Shown here: in pieces, positions 1 to 4,914 of the stretch
Layout of the letters: every line of letters starts with the position of its first letter
How positions within the stretch are numbered: position 1 is the first letter of the stretch
NCBI GenBank assembly: GCA_021817645.1
Contig: JAKAGH010000247.1
Span: 1-5,008 of the forward strand
Reading direction: 5' to 3'
Source of the DNA: Deltaproteobacteria bacterium
GTDB lineage: Bacteria; Desulfobacterota; Desulfobaccia; Desulfobaccales; 0-14-0-80-60-11
Length of the DNA: 5,008 nucleotides
Notes under the pieces: model-generated
Database searches by the model: none
What the model was told of the DNA's origin: nothing
The model's input: only the letters and a program-made list of their open reading frames with translations
Made by a program: the position numbers and the translations under genes

Positions 1-1
1 G

Positions 2-160
2 CCCATAACCACCGGGCGTGCGGTGGCCGGCAAAGGTGACGATAAGGAGTTGCTGCGCCAGGCCATGGAGGAGGCTGGGGGGAATAAATCAGAGGCCGCC
101 CGGATTCTCGGGGTCAGCCGGGTGACCATTTGGAAGCGCTTGAAACAACATAATCTTTAG
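2..160 (+). CDS. Sigma-54-dependent transcriptional activator, C-terminal Fis-type HTH (5' truncated)
   Basis: The frame is open from base 2 to the TAG at 158-160 and gives the last 52 residues of a protein whose N-terminus lies outside the window. The tail reads LLRQAMEEAGGNKSEAARIL followed by GVSRVTIWKRLKQHNL. This is the Fis-family helix-turn-helix that closes bacterial enhancer-binding proteins (NtrC/ZraR type), with the hallmark N-K-S-E-A-A-R-x-L-G-V-S-R-x-T-(I/L)-W-(K/R)-(K/R)-(L/M). In that family this domain binds upstream activator sites, while a central AAA+ domain remodels sigma-54 RNA polymerase. Neither the AAA+ nor any receiver or PAS domain can be seen here, so the input type is unknown. 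It lies 19 bases upstream of the lipoprotein gene in the same direction, which suggests co-transcription. The family call is firm; the regulon is unknown. Confidence 0.9.
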   Translation, partial: PITTGRAVAGKGDDKELLRQAMEEAGGNKSEAARILGVSRVTIWKRLKQHNL

Positions 161-169
161 GATAGCAAC

Positions 170-174
170 TAAGG
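170..174 (+). promoter_or_regulatory. Ribosome binding site of the binding-protein gene
   Basis: TAAGG lies 5 bases before the ATG at 180. It supports that start over the internal ATG at 189, and the upstream start also gives the better signal peptide, with a basic N-terminus. Confidence 0.5.
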
Positions 175-179
175 CAAAC

Positions 180-1145
180 ATGAAAACGATGCAAGCCGCC
201 AGAATTATTCTTCTGCTCCTCTGCGCCTGGGGTTTCCTGCCCGGCTGTGGGGATAGCGAACCCGTAAAAAAGGTCGATCTGTCGGAGCGGCAGGAAATCA
301 AGGTTTATAAACCGGAGCGAGGTATAACTTATGCATACCTGCCCCAGTACGCGCACACTGTTTCTTATAAACGGCATCATCTGGTGATGGAATACCTGAC
401 CCGGACCACCGGCTTAAAGGTGCAGCAGGTGTTCCCGGACACTTTCGATGAACATATGCATATGGTGGGGCGGGGACTGATCGATATTACTTTCAGTAAT
501 CCTTTTATTTACGTGAAAATCGCCGAGCGCTACGGAGCCCAGGCCTTCGCCCGGGTGGTGGAGGCGGTGGGGAAGGAAAATTTCCGGGGCCAGATCATCT
601 GCCGGGCGGATAATCAGAAAATACGCACCCTGGCGGACCTGAAGGGCAAACGGTTCATTGCCGTGGACCCCACTTCCGCCGGTGGGTACCTCTATCCCTG
701 GAGCCTGATTCTGGAACACGGATTGAGAAAAGAGGATTTCTCCGAGATCGCTTTTGCACCGGGACCGGGAGGCAAGCAGGAAAAGGTGGTCATGGGCGTG
801 TATTCGGGCAAATACGATGCAGGTACCATCAGGGAAGGCACCCTGGATATCTTGAAACATAAAATTGACCTGAAACAGATCCGGGTTTTGGCCACCACTC
901 CCTGGTACCCCGGTTGGGTTTACGCCGCCCGGAAAGGACTGGACCCGGCCCTGGTGGAAAAAATTAAACAGGCTTTGCTGGCCTTGAACATTAATAATCC
1001 GGCACAGAAACCCATCCTGGAACAGGCCGGTTTTGTCGCCATCATCCCGGCCCAGGACCGGGACTTTGATCCGGTCCGCCGGCTGGCAGCCCTGGTGGAA
1101 TCGGAAGCCGCTGCTAAAGGCGACTTAAAGAAGAAGAGGGATTGA
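180..1145 (+). CDS. PhnD-like phosphate/phosphonate-family periplasmic substrate-binding lipoprotein
   Basis: This is a 321-residue protein, a normal length for the PhnD/phosphonate-binding family. Residues 1-22 form a lipoprotein signal: a basic start (MKTMQAAR), a leucine-rich core, then the lipobox LPGC with Cys23 as the predicted lipidated residue. Pro at -2 is slightly unusual. The mature part (about 40-300) has the two-lobed binding-protein pattern. It includes YLPQYAHTVSYKRHHLVMEY near the first strand, the D-I-T-F-S-N-P-F-I-Y segment where a G-x-x-D-(I/V) motif ends the first lobe motif, LADLKGKRFIAVDP, then TSAGGYLYP, which matches the family's S-x-S-G-x-x-x-P ligand-binding loop. 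GKYDAGTIREG follows. Known members bind phosphonate, phosphite or related anions for ABC import. No permease or ATPase gene is visible here, and a sensor kinase follows after 52 bases. I therefore infer a sensory role rather than transport. The ligand cannot be read from the sequence. Confidence 0.85.
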   Translation: MKTMQAARIILLLLCAWGFLPGCGDSEPVKKVDLSERQEIKVYKPERGITYAYLPQYAHTVSYKRHHLVMEYLTRTTGLKVQQVFPDTFDEHMHMVGRGLIDITFSNPFIYVKIAERYGAQAFARVVEAVGKENFRGQIICRADNQKIRTLADLKGKRFIAVDPTSAGGYLYPWSLILEHGLRKEDFSEIAFAPGPGGKQEKVVMGVYSGKYDAGTIREGTLDILKHKIDLKQIRVLATTPWYPGWVYAARKGLDPALVEKIKQALLALNINNPAQKPILEQAGFVAIIPAQDRDFDPVRRLAALVESEAAAKGDLKKKRD

Positions 1146-1185
1146 CCGCGGGGCGCATCTGCCTCCGGCCATTTCCCTAACTGCC

Positions 1186-1190
1186 AAGGG
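1186..1190 (+). promoter_or_regulatory. Ribosome binding site of the sensor kinase gene
   Basis: AAGGG lies 7 bases before the ATG at 1198, a good Shine-Dalgarno match that fixes the start of the kinase. The 52-base gap after the lipoprotein stop codon shows no terminator-like hairpin with a T-run, which supports one transcript for both genes. Confidence 0.6.
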
Positions 1191-1197
1191 CGCGTAG

Positions 1198-3288
1198 ATG
1201 ATTAAATTCTTCTCCCAGATGACTTTCCGCACCAAGATCAATCTGGGGATCACGGTGGTAGTGTTGGTCTTTGGGCTGCTGTCCGCCTTTCTGGTCAGCC
1301 GCCTGGCCGGCAAGGCCATGTTGACGGAAATTAAGAAACGGGGCATGACCCTGGCCCTGAATCTCGGCACCCGGTCCACCGATCCTCTCCTGGCCCAGGA
1401 TTTCTTGCGCCTGAAGAACATGGTGGATGAGGTCAAGGAATCCAGCGACGATATCATCTATGCCTTCATCCAGGACCACAGCGGCCAGGTGCTCTCCCAC
1501 TCCTTTCAAGCCGATTTTCCGGTGCAACTCCTGAAGGCCAACATCCTGCCCGCCGGAGCCCATAAGCGTATCCAACTGCTGGATACGGATGACGACTTTA
1601 TTTACGACTTTGCCGTGCCGGTGCAGATCGGCCCCCAACGGCTGGGCACGGTGCATGTGGGCTTGTCCCGGGAGAAGGCCCAGACCGCAGTGCAGCGCCT
1701 GGTGACCACGGTCTTTTCCGTCACCGCCGGCGCGGCGGTGATTGCCCTGATAATGGGTACCCTGTTTGCCGGCACGGTCACCCGGCGTTTGAATATCTTG
1801 CGCCGCTCCGCCGAAGAAATGGTGAAGGGCAATATGGACCAGCAGACCGGCCTGGCTCCCCACCGCTACTGCTGGGACATCATGAATTGTGAACGGCAAG
1901 AATGTCCGGCCTACGGCGACCGGCTGCAGCGCTGCTGGAATCTGAGCGGGACTCTCTGTCCGGATTGCGGTGAGGATGGCTACGAAACCAAAATTGACGA
2001 CTGCCAGCTCTGCCGGGTCTATCTGGAAAACCGGGGGGATGAAATCCAGAAGCTGGCCGAAGCCTTCGAAGTGATGGCCTTCAGCCTGCGCAACCGCCTG
2101 GAAGAACTGCGGGCCGCGCAAAAGGGGCTGGCCCGGCAGCAGCAGGTGCTCAAAACCATCCTGGATGCGACCCCCGATTTGGTCAGCCTGCAGGATCAAA
2201 CCCTGGCCTACCGGGCCGCCAACCCTGCCTTTCTAAACTTCTACGCACTGAGAGAGGAAGAACTCATCGGCCAAGCGCACCCGGAGATTTCCCGGCTCTG
2301 GCAGAATGCCGCTCCCCCAGGAGAAGACCGGGGCCTCTTTGACACCGGCGGGGCGGTCTCCAGAGAGGTCCTCATCGGCCAGGGGCCGGAGCAGCGCTGG
2401 TTTCACGTGGTCAAGGTGCCGGTGCACGATGAGGAACGGGTGGTGGGGCTGCTCTTCACCGCCAGGGATATCACGGAAATCAAACGCTATCAGGAGAAGC
2501 TGATCCAGTCGGTGAAAATGGAGGAATTAGGCAAGCTGGCCGGCGGCGTTGCCCACGAAATCAACACCCCCCTGGCCATCATCCTGGGGTATGCCCAGAT
2601 GCTCCTGGAGGACCTGCCCCAGGATTCCGAGAGTCACGAATTCCTCACCATCATTGAAAAACAGGCGCAGATCTGCCGCCGCATCGTTTCCGATCTCCTG
2701 AGTTTTTCCCGGCACATGGAAAGCCACATGGAAGAGATGGACCTGAACGGCTCCCTCTCCGAGGTGCTGCAAATCCTCAAGCCCATCTTCAAGCAGGAAT
2801 GGGTGGAGGTGGAGGCCAGTCTTGACCCGGAGATCCCCCCCATTGTCGGTGACCGGGAAAAGCTCAAACAGGTGTGGCTCAATCTCCTCAATAACGCCTT
2901 TGAGTCCATCGGCCAAAACGGCGTCATCCGCGTGGCCACTGGTCTGTCGGCGGATGGCCGCCGGGCCCTGGTAAGCGTGGCCGATACCGGCGCGGGCATT
3001 GATTCCCAGGACCTGGAAAAAATCTTTGACCCCTTCTTCAGCACCAAGGCCCCCGGCGGCGGCACCGGCCTCGGACTCTCCTTATCCTTCGGGATCGTCC
3101 GGGAACATCGGGGCCAGATCCGAGCCGTCAGCCCGGTCCCTCCGGAGTATTGGGGCGCAGATGAACCTCATCCCCGCGCCCAGGGGCCGGGCGCGGTTTT
3201 TTTCTTGGAACTGCCGCTGCACGGGGAGGAAATGCCGGAATTTGCCGGTGAGGTCTTGCCCGCTCCGGCTGCCTCGGTGGCTGAGTAG
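1198..3288 (+). CDS. Membrane sensor histidine kinase: Cache-like sensor, Cys-rich HAMP insert, PAS, HisKA, HATPase_c
   Basis: This 696-residue kinase is complete. Helix TM1 spans about 14-36 and TM2 about 168-192. The periplasmic region between them (37-167) looks like a single Cache/PAS-fold sensor (IIYAFIQDHSGQVLSHS, then IYDFAVPVQIGPQRLGTVHV). A HAMP domain follows: its first helix is about 195-216 and its second starts at GDEIQKLAEAFEVM (280-293). Between them sits an insert with eight cysteines (225, 231, 236, 246, 254, 257, 269, 272) and the pairs C-W at 225-226 and 246-247. A PAS domain (about 314-430) ends in ARDITEIK. The H-box GGVAHEINTP places the phospho-acceptor at His453. The N-box is NLLNNAFES (Asn562, Asn566), the G1 box DTGAGI (596-601), the F-box FDPFFSTK and the G2 box GTGLGLSLS (622-630). 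All catalytic motifs are intact. Likely partners are the upstream lipoprotein (input) and the downstream response regulator (output). The nature of the stimulus is inferred. Confidence 0.93.
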   Translation: MIKFFSQMTFRTKINLGITVVVLVFGLLSAFLVSRLAGKAMLTEIKKRGMTLALNLGTRSTDPLLAQDFLRLKNMVDEVKESSDDIIYAFIQDHSGQVLSHSFQADFPVQLLKANILPAGAHKRIQLLDTDDDFIYDFAVPVQIGPQRLGTVHVGLSREKAQTAVQRLVTTVFSVTAGAAVIALIMGTLFAGTVTRRLNILRRSAEEMVKGNMDQQTGLAPHRYCWDIMNCERQECPAYGDRLQRCWNLSGTLCPDCGEDGYETKIDDCQLCRVYLENRGDEIQKLAEAFEVMAFSLRNRLEELRAAQKGLARQQQVLKTILDATPDLVSLQDQTLAYRAANPAFLNFYALREEELIGQAHPEISRLWQNAAPPGEDRGLFDTGGAVSREVLIGQGPEQRWFHVVKVPVHDEERVVGLLFTARDITEIKRYQEKLIQSVKMEELGKLAGGVAHEINTPLAIILGYAQMLLEDLPQDSESHEFLTIIEKQAQICRRIVSDLLSFSRHMESHMEEMDLNGSLSEVLQILKPIFKQEWVEVEASLDPEIPPIVGDREKLKQVWLNLLNNAFESIGQNGVIRVATGLSADGRRALVSVADTGAGIDSQDLEKIFDPFFSTKAPGGGTGLGLSLSFGIVREHRGQIRAVSPVPPEYWGADEPHPRAQGPGAVFFLELPLHGEEMPEFAGEVLPAPAASVAE
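1870..2016 (+). other. Two-CW-like cysteine-rich insert in the HAMP connector (kinase residues 225-273)
   Basis: This sub-region of the kinase encodes C-W-D-I-M-N-C, E-C-P-A-Y-G, R-C-W, then C-P-D-C and C-Q-L-C, giving eight cysteines in about 48 residues. The C-W-x4-C ... C-P-A-Y ... C-W layout resembles the 'two-CW' motif I know from deltaproteobacterial sensors. The two C-x-x-C pairs could bind a metal or Fe-S cluster or form disulfides. It lies on the cytoplasmic side of TM2, directly between the two HAMP helices. The positions are seen directly; cofactor binding is inference. Confidence 0.75.
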
Positions 3289-3314
3289 GGGGGCGACCGT
3301 GTATTTGCTTTAAG

Positions 3315-3348
3315 AAAGGCAGTGAATTCCTTTCTAAAAAAGGCAGTG
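3315..3348 (+). repeat. Short direct repeat AAAGGCAGTG with an embedded inverted repeat
   Basis: The 10-mer AAAGGCAGTG occurs at 3315-3324 and 3339-3348, 24 bases apart, just after the kinase gene. The first copy overlaps an inverted repeat, AGAAAGG (3313-3319) and CCTTTCT (3329-3335), with a 9-base loop. There is no T-run after the stem, so it is not a convincing terminator. It may be part of a dispersed repeat or chance. Confidence 0.35.
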
Positions 3349-3386
3349 CGCATCGACGGACAACTCGGGGAATTTTCGAGCTTTTA

Positions 3387-3480
3387 CCCTCTCCCCCCAA
3401 GGGGGGAGAGGGAAGGGTGAGGGGGGGCAGCCGAAGACGCCACCCCTCATCCCAGCCCTCTCCCCTCGAAGGGGAGAGGG
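3387..3480. repeat. 94-base palindromic intergenic repeat (two GC-rich hairpins in inverted orientation)
   Basis: Hairpin 1 has perfect 12-base arms, CCCTCTCCCCCC (3387-3398) and GGGGGGAGAGGG (3401-3412). Hairpin 2 has perfect 10-base arms, CCCTCTCCCC (3456-3465) and GGGGAGAGGG (3471-3480), with loop TCGAA. The segments between them are also complementary: GGGTGAGGGG at about 3415-3424 faces CCCCTCATCCC at about 3443-3453. The whole element is therefore a nested, imperfect inverted repeat with arms of about 40 bases around the centre CAGCCGAAGACG. Similar CCCTCTCCCC...GGGTGAGGGG elements are dispersed between genes in many bacterial genomes and resemble small non-autonomous (MITE/REP-like) elements. 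Short open frames across it are low-complexity and not credible genes. Confidence 0.8.
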
Positions 3481-3487
3481 GGTTTTT
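3456..3487 (+). terminator. Possible rho-independent terminator of the kinase operon
   Basis: The second hairpin of the repeat (10 GC-rich base pairs, 5-base loop) is followed by two G residues and then TTTTT at 3483-3487. This is the shape of an intrinsic terminator and would separate the kinase transcript from the response regulator. The U-run is short and offset by GG, so efficiency is uncertain. Confidence 0.45.
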
Positions 3488-3565
3488 CTGCGGGCGGCTT
3501 CAGCCTGCACCGGCTCTGGATAAGATGATGCGGTTGAACTTTCTCTCATCAAGTTGCCGCCGATA

Positions 3566-3580
3566 TGGCAAAATCTTTGC
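3566..3580 (+). promoter_or_regulatory. Sigma-54 (-24/-12) promoter candidate for the response regulator
   Basis: TGGCAAAATCTTTGC matches the RpoN consensus TGGCAC-N5-TTGC. The invariant GG (3567-3568) and GC (3579-3580) are separated by exactly 10 bases. Transcription would start near 3592, leaving a leader of about 78 bases before the ATG at 3670. The terminator-like hairpin lies upstream, so this would be an independent transcription unit. A sigma-54 activator gene ends at the left edge of the window, which makes this promoter class biologically coherent. I saw no convincing sigma-70 elements here. Confidence 0.6.
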
Positions 3581-3657
3581 GGGACAGCTCCCCCCCCGGC
3601 CCCCCTTCTTTTTCAATGTGGGGAGTTTTCTGATGACAACAAATTAGGGTGAAAGCC

Positions 3658-3662
3658 AAGGG
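3658..3662 (+). promoter_or_regulatory. Ribosome binding site of the response regulator
   Basis: AAGGG lies 7 bases before the ATG at 3670. This is the same motif and spacing as in front of the kinase, and it fixes the start. Confidence 0.6.
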
Positions 3663-3669
3663 TTAGGCC

Positions 3670-4035
3670 ATGGGTCGCATCTTAGTGGTTGATGACATCG
3701 CGGACGCCGGCTTGATGATCAAACGCCTGTTGGAGAGAAAGGGCCATCAGGTGGCCGTGTGCACCGAGGAAACGGATGCCCTGGATTACGCCCGCCACTA
3801 CCCGGTGGAGGTGGCTATCCTGGACATCCGCCTCAAAAAGATGAGTGGCGTGCAGCTTCTGGCGGAGTTAAAAAAGATTTCCCCCCGGACCCGGGTCATC
3901 ATGCTCACGGGCCACCCCACCCGGGAGACCGCCAATCAGGCCCAGCAGTTGGGGGCCTTCGCCTACTGCGCCAAACCCATCGACAAGCAGGACCTGGAAG
4001 AGAAAGTGGCCCAGGCTTTGGCCGCCAGGCCATAA
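3670..4035 (+). CDS. Single-domain response regulator (CheY/Spo0F-like receiver)
   Basis: This 121-residue protein consists of one receiver domain and nothing else. MGRILVVDD gives the acidic pair Asp8/Asp9. AILDIRLKKMSG places the phosphorylatable aspartate at Asp52. VIMLTGH gives the switch threonine Thr79, and YCAKPI gives the conserved Lys101-Pro102. All residues needed for phosphotransfer are present. There is no DNA-binding or enzymatic output domain, and the gene ends naturally with TAA, so it is not an obvious truncation. Family members act as phosphorelay intermediates or through protein contacts. The upstream kinase is the likely phosphate donor, but the two genes are separated by 381 bases with a repeat and an own promoter candidate, so co-regulation is not simple. 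The helical face resembles receivers of NtrC-type regulators; origin by loss of output domains is possible but unproven. Confidence 0.92.
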   Translation: MGRILVVDDIADAGLMIKRLLERKGHQVAVCTEETDALDYARHYPVEVAILDIRLKKMSGVQLLAELKKISPRTRVIMLTGHPTRETANQAQQLGAFAYCAKPIDKQDLEEKVAQALAARP

Positions 4036-4127
4036 GTCCCAACTTAAATCTTACCGCCCACCGCCTTAAGCTTTTTCCCCAGGGTGCAGAATACATTCAG
4101 ATTTGATTAATTATCTGGTCATTTTTT
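4036..4127. other. Intergenic region between convergent reading frames; no firm feature
   Basis: This stretch separates the response regulator from the reverse-strand small gene. CTTAA (4043-4047) and TTAAG (4066-4070) could form a 5-base stem followed by CTTTTT, a weak terminator at best. A T7 run ends at 4128 without a clear preceding stem. The start of the stretch resembles 4410-4445 (see findings). Confidence 0.3.
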
Positions 4128-4336
4128 TCAGAATTTAACTTCAGTGCTGTTATTTAAATAGATGAAAGTTCCAATAATAATAGCAAGAAGAATAGCAGCG
4201 ATTGAATAATTCCTTACGTAATGCTCTTCTGATAATTCATCCTTTAATGATGTTTTAAAGCCCTTGGCAATCCAAGCCAGAAAGCTCCTAAGACAAAGAA
4301 AAGAAACCAAATTAAATCAACGAATGCTTTTCCCAT
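4128..4336 (-). pseudogene. Small two-helix membrane protein, interrupted by a one-base frameshift
   Basis: On the reverse strand an ATG at 4336-4334 opens MGKAFVDLIWFLFFVLGAF, after which the frame soon stops. The neighbouring frame continues naturally with LAWIAKGFKTSLKDELSEEH and YVRNYSIAAILLAIIIGTF to a TGA at 4130-4128. Adding one T to the TTT at 4283-4281 (AAA on the forward strand) joins the halves into a 69-residue protein. It would have a hydrophobic helix at about 8-24, a charged linker (25-44) rich in K, D and E, and a second helix at about 45-61. The helix-linker-helix pattern crossing the join is the evidence that this was one gene. I do not recognise the family. The segment is much more AT-rich than its neighbours, which suggests transfer or relaxed selection. 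The ribosome site is weak. A homopolymer sequencing error is a real alternative to true decay. Confidence 0.55.
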
Positions 4337-4372
4337 GAGATCATTCTATCTATAATCGATATCTTTCCTGCC

Positions 4373-4537
4373 GTGACCAACGATAAGCCTAATCAGATTA
4401 TAAGATCACGGCGCCAACTCCAGCTGTACCGCCACCGCCTGGAGCTTCTCGTGGATATGCATTTGCTGGCTGCGGCTTTGTTAACCAAGGTTTTTTTATG
4501 GACCCTGGACCCCAGCCCTTTTCCCAGCAGGCGGTAA
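4373..4537 (+). CDS. Doubtful small ORF, 54 codons, unknown
   Basis: A GTG at 4373 opens a frame to the TAA at 4535-4537. The central part reads QLQLYRHRLELLVDMHLLAA, then LLTKVFLWTLDPSPFPSRR, with mostly G/C third positions between 4413 and 4480 like the genuine genes here. It predicts an amphipathic to hydrophobic helix. Against it, there is no Shine-Dalgarno sequence before the GTG, the product is unrecognised, and the first 40 bases are AT-rich. It could be a remnant of a decayed gene. The opposite strand is also open here but has poor composition. Confidence 0.22.
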   Translation: MTNDKPNQIIRSRRQLQLYRHRLELLVDMHLLAAALLTKVFLWTLDPSPFPSRR

Positions 4538-4670
4538 TTTTCGATAAGATCAACTTGCCAAAGTCGCGCTATCCTTCGCAAAGAAGAGCGAATTGCCCCT
4601 GCGCAGATGAAACAATAAGAAATAATTCTGATCATGATTTCAATAAGTTGAATTTGCTGGGAAATAGGTG
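4538..4670. other. No supported feature
   Basis: Apart from a reverse-strand open frame (start at 4635, stop near 4393) that I consider a shadow, I see no gene, RNA or repeat here. Base composition falls from mixed to AT-rich towards 4670. Confidence 0.3.
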
Positions 4671-4699
4671 TTGACTTAATTGTGGAAAAAGGATTTAGT
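4671..4699 (+). promoter_or_regulatory. Sigma-70-like promoter candidate
   Basis: TTGACT (4671-4676) is a near-perfect -35 box, followed after 17 bases by TTTAGT (4694-4699), a weak -10 match (4 of 6). A short inverted repeat ACAC-TCAG-GTGT follows at 4703-4714, near the expected start of transcription. It would drive transcription to the right into the structured GC-rich segment. The surroundings are AT-rich, where such matches arise by chance. Confidence 0.3.
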
Positions 4700-4784
4700 G
4701 ATACACTCAGGTGTAAAAGATGGAAACTTTTGCGATAGTCAAATCGAATTTTTTGTTTAATCTTTTCCTCCTGGACTGACGATC

Positions 4785-4914
4785 AATTATTAAGCCTGCG
4801 TAATGTGGGAACGGGTAATCCCCCGGGCCTGGAGAGACAGGGCCCACCAGGATCTCCGAACCCCTTAGGGTTTAAAATCTGTCCGTGATTTTGGTAATAA
4901 TTTGTGCTTAGCAC
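4785..4914 (+). ncRNA. Possible structured RNA or leader segment
   Basis: An outer stem AATTATTA (4785-4792) with TAATAATT (4895-4902) encloses a GC-rich core. In the core, GTGGG (4805-4809) can pair with CCCAC (4843-4847) around two inner hairpins: GGG-TAAT-CCC (4813-4822) and CCTG-GAGAGA-CAGG (4828-4841). A further hairpin AACCC-CTTA-GGGTT lies at about 4859-4872, and GTGC-TTA-GCAC at 4904-4914. I do not recognise a known RNA class (not tmRNA, RNase P, SRP, 6S or a riboswitch I can name). Short stems occur by chance, so this is a candidate only; strand is assumed from the upstream promoter candidate. Confidence 0.25.

Noticed and set aside
3313..3340. Hairpin AGAAAGG/CCTTTCT as terminator of the kinase gene
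   Set aside because: Weak stem followed by A residues rather than T residues on the coding strand.
3387..3480. CRISPR-like repeat array
   Set aside because: The repeated units are inverted hairpins, only two copies, without regular spacers; no cas gene nearby.
3334..3647. Open frames on both strands across the palindromic repeat
   Set aside because: They translate the repeat into low-complexity P/R/G/S runs and have no ribosome sites.
3759..4106. Second forward frame overlapping the response regulator
   Set aside because: Gly/Pro/His-rich shadow of the receiver gene in another frame; the receiver frame has every family motif.
4727..4760. Possible terminator CGAT-AGTCAA-ATCG followed by a T-run
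   Set aside because: Only a 4-base stem; too weak in an AT-rich stretch.
4393..4792. Long reverse-strand open frame (ATG at 4635, open upstream to about 4790) with an AGGAGG-like site at 4767-4772
   Set aside because: No ATG, GTG or TTG follows the AGGAGG at useful distance, the product is rich in R, S, W and I without domain logic, and the codon pattern on the opposite strand looks better.
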